Below are positions 40,212 to 46,651 of a DNA stretch of 52,650 nucleotides, piece by piece (position 1 is the first letter of the stretch; each line of letters opens with the position of its first letter). A program made the translations under genes and the position numbers. The stretch spans positions 1 to 52,650 of the forward strand of contig QZJO01000004.1 in the NCBI GenBank assembly GCA_003599755.1, given 5' to 3'. This DNA comes from Candidatus Parcubacteria bacterium. Lineage in GTDB: Bacteria > Patescibacteriota > Minisyncoccia > Sungbacterales > SURF-37. The notes beneath the pieces were generated by a model, which did no database searches, was not told the DNA's origin, and was given only the letters and a program-made list of their open reading frames with translations.

Positions 40212-41804
40212 TCACGCCGTCGCCATCCGCTCCTCTTCGATCCTCATCCACTCGCCCGCGAACCAGACGAGAAAGAGCGTGATGGTGCGCCACACGGCCA
40301 TCTTGTGGATGTGGCCGTCGGTGTAGCGCCGCGTGTGGCGATTCCTGGCAGCGGTCTCTTCGAACTGTTCTTCCGCGGGCGCGCCGTTGGCCGGCAGAGC
40401 TTCCTCGCCGAGCGTCCGCTTCGTGCACTGCTCCCACGGCACCCGGCAGATCGAGCACTCGACCACCGGATGCCGCGCGCGAAGCTCGCGCTTCACGGCG
40501 CGGTACTTCTGGCCCCAGAGCGACTCGGGGCGCTTCACGCACTGATCGCCGAACAGATACAGCGCCTGGCGAAGCTGCGGCGACCAGTTGGCCACGACGC
40601 CGCGGCGCTTGCGCGGAAACATGCCGTCGCCGGGCGTGCGAACCGTGCCGGGCGGCATCTTCTTGCCGTCAAGGCCCACGACATGGACCCCGCCGTAGGC
40701 CTTCAGCCGCGACTGGTAGCGGTTCTGAACCTTCGAGACCTCCTGCATGAGCTCGAGCGCCCGCTGCAGGGCATTGGCCTCGGCGAGCTTCCCGTGCTCC
40801 CGCTTCCAGCGGGCGATGCGGCCGGTGCGGATGAAGTGGTTGTCGCCAGACACCTCCTCGATCTTGTCGGCGTCGTCGTTGCGCTTGCCGACGGTCTCGA
40901 GCCGGATGATCTCGGCCCGCAGCCGCTCGATCTCCCGGGTGTCCTGGAACGAGCGGAAGCGCCGGATGTTGCCGACGCCGGTAATGATGGCCGCGGAAAG
41001 CACCTCTCCGCAACCCTCGACGTCTTCGAGCGCGCCCAGCCACAGATCGAGCTTGCGCACGAGCTTGACCAGCCGCGCCTGGAGGTTCGCCTCATCCTTG
41101 ATGTTGGCCGCGAGCGCCGCACTGTTGGCGCGCACGGCGTCGAACTCGTCCTCGATCTTGCCCTCGGGGTACAGGCCCTCCTCGGACAGAAAGGTCGCAC
41201 CGATGCCGCGCTGCCGGAGCCGTTGGTCGCAGGCGATGCGATCCTTCTGTGCGGCCTTGAAGTCGCGGTACGTCTCCATGACCCGGATGAATTCGCGGTC
41301 GCGCTGCATCACCCGGTAGAAGCTCTGCGGCGAGCGCTCGTAGAACTCGATGAGCCGCAGATGCGCCGTCTTCTTCTCCTCGGGCGTTGCGGCCGCGAGC
41401 AGGAACGGCGGCGTGCGCCAGACCGACGCGCCGACCAGGTCGGCACGCTTGGAAAGCGAGAACGCCAGCCGGTCGCCCGAACCGCCGAGGTACATCATCA
41501 CGGTGTCGCCGGGCTGGAGGCCGTCGTACGAAGCGGGCACCTTCACGACCGTCTCGTCGCGCTTGCCGCCGCGCTTCTTTTCCGCGCGCACGTGATGCGG
41601 CTGGAACTGCTTCCGATCCTCGTTTTCCGCGATTTCCCGCCAGGCCGTGGGGAAGATCCCGAACACGAAGTCGAGCTCCTCCACCTCGGTCTCGAGCTTG
41701 AGCTCGCGGACCGCGCCGTTCTCCTTGATCGCGACCATGGTGGGCCGCGCTTCGCCTTGAGCGGTCTTCTTCGTCCGGTGCAAGATGCCGATCGCGCGCG
41801 CCAT
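40212..41804 (-). CDS. IS110 / Tnp_20-like protein, candidate RNA-guided effector associated with the hairpin array
   Basis: 530 aa from ATG 41804 with AAAGGAGG RBS 6 nt upstream; VEGCGEVLSAAIITGVGNIRRFRSF resembles the IS110 Tnp_20 HhH segment; NWSPQLRQALYLFGDQ...GHIHKMAVWRTITLFLVWFAGEW resembles IS110-like C-termini. Confidence 0.65.
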   Translation of the reverse strand: MARAIGILHRTKKTAQGEARPTMVAIKENGAVRELKLETEVEELDFVFGIFPTAWREIAENEDRKQFQPHHVRAEKKRGGKRDETVVKVPASYDGLQPGDTVMMYLGGSGDRLAFSLSKRADLVGASVWRTPPFLLAAATPEEKKTAHLRLIEFYERSPQSFYRVMQRDREFIRVMETYRDFKAAQKDRIACDQRLRQRGIGATFLSEEGLYPEGKIEDEFDAVRANSAALAANIKDEANLQARLVKLVRKLDLWLGALEDVEGCGEVLSAAIITGVGNIRRFRSFQDTREIERLRAEIIRLETVGKRNDDADKIEEVSGDNHFIRTGRIARWKREHGKLAEANALQRALELMQEVSKVQNRYQSRLKAYGGVHVVGLDGKKMPPGTVRTPGDGMFPRKRRGVVANWSPQLRQALYLFGDQCVKRPESLWGQKYRAVKRELRARHPVVECSICRVPWEQCTKRTLGEEALPANGAPAEEQFEETAARNRHTRRYTDGHIHKMAVWRTITLFLVWFAGEWMRIEEERMATA

Positions 41805-41826
41805 TGGCGCCTCCTTTGGCTTGGTT

Positions 41827-42998
41827 GCCCCGCAAGTAACTCCTCGTCTATACAAGGACTCTTTCGCGGAGCGGGTTGTCCCACAAACCTTCAGCCGCAG
41901 ATGCAGCCGTTCTTCCGTGGGACTGGTTTGCCCTGCAAACGGCGAATTGGCCATGAGGCCACACACCGTATCGCAGAGCCGGTTTGCCTCGCAGTCCATG
42001 GATTGCATGCCAGGTGCCAGCTCGTGAGGCGAATTTGTTCCGCAAGTGCCCCAGCGTCGTGCACATTAGCTTGATCGCGGAACGAGTTTGCCCTGCAGGG
42101 TGTTGGTCGCCTTTCGGTAGTCCCGAGGTCGCAGGGCGGTTTTGCCTCGCAAACAGGCCTTCGTCTCCATGCCTACTTTCGCGAGGTGGGTTTGCTCCTC
42201 ACGCTCGTATGCGCCATCGAACAGCTGTCCTGCCGAGGAGCTGGTTTGCCTGCCGAAGCAGATTGGATTGCCTCACAATCTATGGGGCGTGTGACAGATT
42301 CCAGTTCGTGAGGCAGATTTGTGCCGCATCTTCCTTGTCGCGTTTACAGTCAGTACTTCGCAGCACTGGATTGTCCCGCATGAGTCACGACGCCTTGGCA
42401 GTTCGGCATTCGCGGGACTGCTTGCTCCGCATCTGGCTCTTCGCAGCTGCACTGGTGGGATCGCGGAGCTTGCCCCGCACGGCACCTATCGTTTTCGACA
42501 AAGTTAGCCTCGCAGGGCGGTTTTGCCTCGCATCCACTCTATTCGCTGTCACACGACGACTTTCGCGAGGCCTGGTTGCTCCTCAAGAACAGAAGCGCCT
42601 TTCAGCAACAACCTCGCCGGGGAGCTTCGCACGTCATTGCATTGTCCCACACCACTTTGGTCGTTGTGCCACGGGTGCACTCGTGGGACCAGTTTGCTCC
42701 TCAGGATTGGAAGCGTTCAACACCACCAATTTCGAGGAGCTGATTTGCTCCGCACCGTACTGTTCGTTATCTCGCACCGATGGCATCGCGGAGCTCGATT
42801 GGCAGACATCAATCCATTCGCTTGCGCAACAGCATCGTCGTCTGCCTTAACGAACTATCTCCTAACCTCCTTTCGTATGGATTTTCAACGAACGGTTTGC
42901 CCCGCAGCCAGATTAACGTCTTTTCGACAAAGCCATGCTCGCGGGGCTGACTTGGCGGACACGGACAACATCGAACAGCATATCCCCATTCGTCCGCC
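41827..42998 (-). repeat. Dual-segment hairpin array, promoter-proximal block (21 full units plus 1 mini-hairpin)
   Basis: Full units: 41827-41872, 41878-41923, 41930-41979, 41986-42030, 42037-42083, 42090-42137, 42144-42187, 42194-42241, 42270-42314, 42321-42366, 42373-42418, 42424-42469, 42472-42518, 42525-42571, 42578-42625, 42644-42689, 42696-42740, 42747-42794, 42801-42846, 42899-42947, 42954-42998; mini-hairpin about 42248-42263. Confidence 0.95.
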
Positions 42999-43007
42999 AG
43001 CCGTTCG

Positions 43008-43036
43008 GTATTATCATAAAAATATAAAAAAGTCAA
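43008..43036 (-). promoter_or_regulatory. Sigma70-type promoter for the hairpin array / IS110-like gene
   Basis: Minus strand TTGACT-N17-TAATAC; first hairpin begins about 10 nt downstream of the -10 box. Confidence 0.85.
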
Positions 43037-43083
43037 AATAAGCATCTTAAAGCAGCGCCCTCAATTCATTCGGAATTTATCCA

Positions 43084-43155
43084 TGGGCGTGCCAGGGATT
43101 GAACCTGGGACCTCGTCATTATCAGTGACGCGCTCTACCACTGAGCTACACGCCC
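43084..43155 (-). tRNA. tRNA-Ile (GAT)
   Basis: GGGCGTGTAGCTCAGTGGTAGAGCGCGTCACTGATAATGACGAGGTCCCAGGTTCAATCCCTGGCACGCCCA; anticodon loop CTGATAA; CCA not encoded. Confidence 0.95.
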
Positions 43156-43222
43156 GCATACCTCAATAACCAGCGCAATATATCCAAAAATACGTCTTGC
43201 CGCAAGATTTGACCGCAGGGCC

Positions 43223-43250
43223 TTGAAAAATTTTGGGATGCTAGTATAGT
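43223..43250 (+). promoter_or_regulatory. Sigma70-type promoter upstream of the beta-helix gene
   Basis: TTGAAA-N16-TATAGT. Confidence 0.6.
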
Positions 43251-43379
43251 AATTTCTTGCGTGCCGGCGCGCGATCCCGCGCTCCGGCGCCATGCACATT
43301 CCAAGAAAGGAGGCCTGTCTCGGCAGCACGCGCCCAATCTGCGGTTTTCCCAAAACCCCTTGATGGAGGTTAGCGAACC

Positions 43380-44066
43380 GTGCGACTCTTCCCGACTCTC
43401 CCCGTACTTGTCTTCGCGCTTCTGATGCTCGGCTTCGCGGCACCCGTCCTGGCCGCCGACTGCGGCGGCGCGGTCCCCTGCGACTGCGGCGACACGCTCG
43501 TCGACGACCGGACGCTCACCGAGGACGACCTAGTCACCCACGGCCAGTGCCCCGGCAACGGCCTGGTCATCGCGACCGACGACATCGACCTGGACCTCAA
43601 CGACCGGACCATCAGCGGCTCGGGCAGCGGCGCAGGCGTGCGGATCGAAGGTGCCGAAGGCGTCACCGTCGCCAACGGCAAGATCCGCGGATTCTTCCGC
43701 GGGATCGACGCCACCAATCCGGCGCCGAATGCCAGCCAATCCGTATTCGAAGACCTGAAGATCACCGATAACGACGAGGACGGCATCAAGGTCGAGGGCA
43801 ACAACAACCTGCTCCGGAAGGTGAAGTCCACCAGCAACGGACGGCATGGCATCAACGTCGTCGGCGGCAACAACTTCATCAAGAACTCCCGCGCGGACGA
43901 GAACGAGCAGGTCGGCATCAAGCTCCAGGGCAACGGCAAGCTGAAGGACAACACCGCCAAGAAGAACGGCGGCAAGGGCATCGACGCCCCCGGCGCCCAG
44001 GACGGCGGCGGCAACAAGTGCAAGAAGAACGGCGGTACCGGCACGATCGGCGGGACGCCCTGCTGA
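43380..44066 (+). CDS. Secreted right-handed parallel beta-helix repeat protein (GTG start)
   Basis: Signal peptide MRLFPTLPVLVFALLMLGFAAPVLAADC; repeating G-hydrophobic pattern (GVRIEGAEGVTVANGKIRGFFRGID...GIKVEGNNNLLRKV). Confidence 0.8.
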   Translation: MRLFPTLPVLVFALLMLGFAAPVLAADCGGAVPCDCGDTLVDDRTLTEDDLVTHGQCPGNGLVIATDDIDLDLNDRTISGSGSGAGVRIEGAEGVTVANGKIRGFFRGIDATNPAPNASQSVFEDLKITDNDEDGIKVEGNNNLLRKVKSTSNGRHGINVVGGNNFIKNSRADENEQVGIKLQGNGKLKDNTAKKNGGKGIDAPGAQDGGGNKCKKNGGTGTIGGTPC

Positions 44067-44091
44067 GCTGATCCGCGCTCCTGACCACGCT

Positions 44092-44131
44092 CAGCTGCAA
44101 GCCCGCCTCAATCAAGGGCGGGCTTGCAGCT
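44092..44131 (+). terminator. Strong hairpin downstream of the beta-helix gene
   Basis: AGCTGCAAGCCCGCC...GGGCGGGCTTGCAGCT, weak T-tract. Confidence 0.55.
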
Positions 44132-44241
44132 CCGAACATCCCAGCTCCCTAGGAGAACGCAAATGATGCAAAACTGAGCAGCGAGTCCCAGCCGGGCTCG
44201 CTGTTTCTATTTCCGCTATTACGCTCCAAAAGATGCGATGA

Positions 44242-46203
44242 TTGCTTTCTCCATGCCCTGCGCTACATTTATGCTCAGGCAGTATGCTGGATGCCATCTA
44301 TAATTCGCTGACGTGGCAGTTAGAAAAATTCCGCATTATTTTTTTTCTCGGTGAAGGCCAATACCGAGTAATAAACGCGGTAATTGATTGGATTTCAACA
44401 ATGGCCGCTAATACGGACTCCGTCCGTATCTCTTTTGGCACCTACAGTGCGACCGTCGCTTTTATGTGCGATCCGGAGAAAGGATGTATGCCAAAGATGC
44501 TTGGCAAAAACATCCTTGAGCCGAAAACGTTTATAATCCGGCAGCCATCAGGAAGCGCCATTCCTGAAGGATGGATAGCAATCTTTTCTTCTCCCGACCT
44601 GGAAATCTTAGAGAATAAAACCCGTGCGCCCAGCGTTACACCTTTGCGATGGCGGTTATCACGTGAAGAGAAAATGCTGGCCCTTCGCATAGCGCGCAAA
44701 ACACTGGAGGAGCTTTTTTCACAAAAGAAACACAAAGATAGCGATCCGTTGCCCGAGCGCTTCTCGCTCAAGAGCGATCTTGGCGTTGCACTATGGGTCG
44801 ACGGACGACTTCGGGGCTCATCAGTCATACGAGGAAAACGGCTCGAAGAAGGAATACGCGCAGCAGCTCTTTCGGCAAGCCGCGACTCGAGATTCAAGCC
44901 GATCGGTAGCAGCGACCTTGCGAGATTGAGAATCGAAATCACCATAATAAGCGATCTGCGTATTCCGCTGTCCGACCGGGAACTATCGAAGAATGCCATC
45001 TATGCGGAAAAAGGGTACGGCGTTCGATTCGAGGAACGAATCGGGTGGTTCTTCCCTGAAGTTTTCAATGTACGAAAGTTTAAGAATCTCTCCGAGTTCC
45101 TCAATGCATTAGTTAAAGAAAAGGCGAAGGTAGAGTCTCCATACAGCCGAGATAATGTCTTCATGTTCGAAGTTGATGATTTCATTGAGTCGGACCGGCA
45201 TGTCGTATCTTCCCTCTATGGACCGCTCATCAAGCCGGTCCGTAGTTATAAGACCACCGATCTGAAATCTTCTTTGAAATCAACCGCGGACTGGCTCTGT
45301 AGAATTCAGGAACCGGATGGAAACATACCCCCCATTAGCGATCCGCTTACCGGACGAATGAATCAGATCGATTGGCCTCGACTTGCCTTCTCCCTGTGGG
45401 CTCTTGCGGAGTTCGGCAATGCCATAGAGAGCGACACATACGCACGGGCCAGCGAACGGGGCTTCGAATATTTGAAACGCCATTTGCTGTTGGGGCAGAG
45501 CGACGAGATGACTCTCATCGGAGAGCACCACACCCAGATGAATCGACCGGTGATTTCAAATCGTATGCTGACGCTTGCATATTTTGGACAGCTATCTCGG
45601 GCACTAAAGAAGCTGAACGAGTCCCTGTCTGCAGCCCGGGAGATCGCGGAGTCAATAAATACCGTTGGCGTGGATACAATTACGAAATCTCAGATTTGTA
45701 GTTTCCTAAGGATTTTTTCAAAGGATGATGAGGTATTTCGGAAATCGTTTGAGACCCTTGCGGCAGCACTGAAACGTGATTTTATGCGAATCGTGAAAGA
45801 TCAAAAAGCCGCAAATCTTGCGATCTGGGCTGAGTTAGCACATATATTTTTGGAGGCAGATTCAGATTTTTCTGCAACCGTCTATGCCTGGCTCAAACGT
45901 CAACAGCATTATGATGGCTCATTTCCGACCTCTCCATCCGATACCGCGGCTTATACTCGCGGTACGGGAAAAATTCTCGAAGTTCTGGCTGCAGATCCGA
46001 TAGGACATAACGATGCAATTACCAGGTCTCTGCAATGGCTGGCGACCATGCAATACAACGATGACAATATGTTTTTCATCCGGAGAGAACTCCAGCCGAT
46101 ATTCATGGGGGCGTTTCGGCATGATTTTCTCAATCCGGAGGCATGGATTGACTCCTCCGGCCACTTCCTGCTCGCAGGCACGCGACTTTTGCATGGCGTA
46201 TAA
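44242..46203 (+). CDS. AMMECR1 domain fused to C-terminal alpha/alpha-toroid domain
   Basis: LRGSSVIRGKRLEEGIRAAALSASRDSRFKPI...ARLRIEITIISDLRIPL (AMMECR1); STADWLCRIQEPDGNIPPISD...RLAFSLWALAEFG (toroid); start may be 44284. Confidence 0.8.
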   Translation: MLSPCPALHLCSGSMLDAIYNSLTWQLEKFRIIFFLGEGQYRVINAVIDWISTMAANTDSVRISFGTYSATVAFMCDPEKGCMPKMLGKNILEPKTFIIRQPSGSAIPEGWIAIFSSPDLEILENKTRAPSVTPLRWRLSREEKMLALRIARKTLEELFSQKKHKDSDPLPERFSLKSDLGVALWVDGRLRGSSVIRGKRLEEGIRAAALSASRDSRFKPIGSSDLARLRIEITIISDLRIPLSDRELSKNAIYAEKGYGVRFEERIGWFFPEVFNVRKFKNLSEFLNALVKEKAKVESPYSRDNVFMFEVDDFIESDRHVVSSLYGPLIKPVRSYKTTDLKSSLKSTADWLCRIQEPDGNIPPISDPLTGRMNQIDWPRLAFSLWALAEFGNAIESDTYARASERGFEYLKRHLLLGQSDEMTLIGEHHTQMNRPVISNRMLTLAYFGQLSRALKKLNESLSAAREIAESINTVGVDTITKSQICSFLRIFSKDDEVFRKSFETLAAALKRDFMRIVKDQKAANLAIWAELAHIFLEADSDFSATVYAWLKRQQHYDGSFPTSPSDTAAYTRGTGKILEVLAADPIGHNDAITRSLQWLATMQYNDDNMFFIRRELQPIFMGAFRHDFLNPEAWIDSSGHFLLAGTRLLHGV

Positions 46204-46232
46204 AACCGCGTAATAAAGCCGTATTCTAGGGC

Positions 46233-46261
46233 TTGACAAGTTATGATTTATCGATTATGCT
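46233..46261 (+). promoter_or_regulatory. Consensus sigma70 promoter of the 85-aa ORF
   Basis: TTGACA-N17-TATGCT, then AAGAAAGGAGGG RBS. Confidence 0.8.
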
Positions 46262-46290
46262 TTGTATAGTCTAAGAAAGGAGGGTTCTTC

Positions 46291-46548
46291 ATGACGAGCA
46301 CATGGCAGCTCTTCATCGTGATCATCGCCGCGTTTTCGCTCCTCGGCGCTTCCGGCATCGAGACCGCCACGGTCTCGGCTTCGCCCGACACCCAGCCGAA
46401 AGAGCGGGTGTCCGCGGCGACGGAACAGGTGGATCGGTGGATGAAGGAGTTCTGCAAGTCCGGCGAGGTCGACTGCGCCCTCAAGGAGAAGAAGGGGATG
46501 TCCTTCTACCCCTACCCCGAGGATCTCGCCAACAACCCGCAGCGGTAG
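46291..46548 (+). CDS. Small (85 aa) secreted or membrane-targeted peptide
   Basis: Strong promoter and RBS; hydrophobic N-terminus; terminator at 46571-46609. Confidence 0.75.
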   Translation: MTSTWQLFIVIIAAFSLLGASGIETATVSASPDTQPKERVSAATEQVDRWMKEFCKSGEVDCALKEKKGMSFYPYPEDLANNPQR

Positions 46549-46570
46549 CGCCGCAGCTTCCCGCCTGCCG

Positions 46571-46612
46571 AGTGGCCCTCTACGCGATTTCTGTCGTGTG
46601 AGGGCCACTTTT
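46571..46612 (+). terminator. Intrinsic terminator
   Basis: AGTGGCCCTC...GAGGGCCACTTTTA, 10-bp stem. Confidence 0.8.
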
Positions 46613-46651
46613 ACTAGTGGAAAAGAATACGATGTTCTATCATAGTTTCTT

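Noticed and set aside
40212-41804. Ordinary IS110 insertion sequence
   Set aside because: Acidic catalytic motifs not seen, no clear IS ends, and the gene is embedded in a long hairpin array sharing its transcription unit.
40173-42074. 633-aa plus-strand ORF opposite the IS110-like gene
   Set aside because: Antisense ORF produced by GC-rich codon bias; low-complexity composition, no RBS or domain; the minus-strand ORF has the RBS and motifs.
41984-42850. 288-aa plus-strand ORF and 42809-43045 minus ORF inside the array
   Set aside because: They run across the hairpin units, and their translations are just periodic readouts of the repeat (e.g. GRFCLA recurring).
39385-42998. CRISPR array
   Set aside because: No constant direct repeat; conservation is structural (paired arms plus CG/CA register), loops are 29-36 nt with internal conserved dinucleotides, and no cas genes are present.
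39385-42998. Canonical TIGR-Tas array with box C/D motifs
   Set aside because: Dual short segments and an IS110-related protein fit conceptually, but I see no RUGAUGA/CUGA boxes, stems are hypervariable and unit length is 43-50 nt plus linker, so I do not assign it to the described class.
39385-42998. Integron attC array or diversity-generating retroelement
   Set aside because: No integrase, cassette ORFs, reverse transcriptase or TR/VR pair; the hairpins are too short and regular for attC sites.
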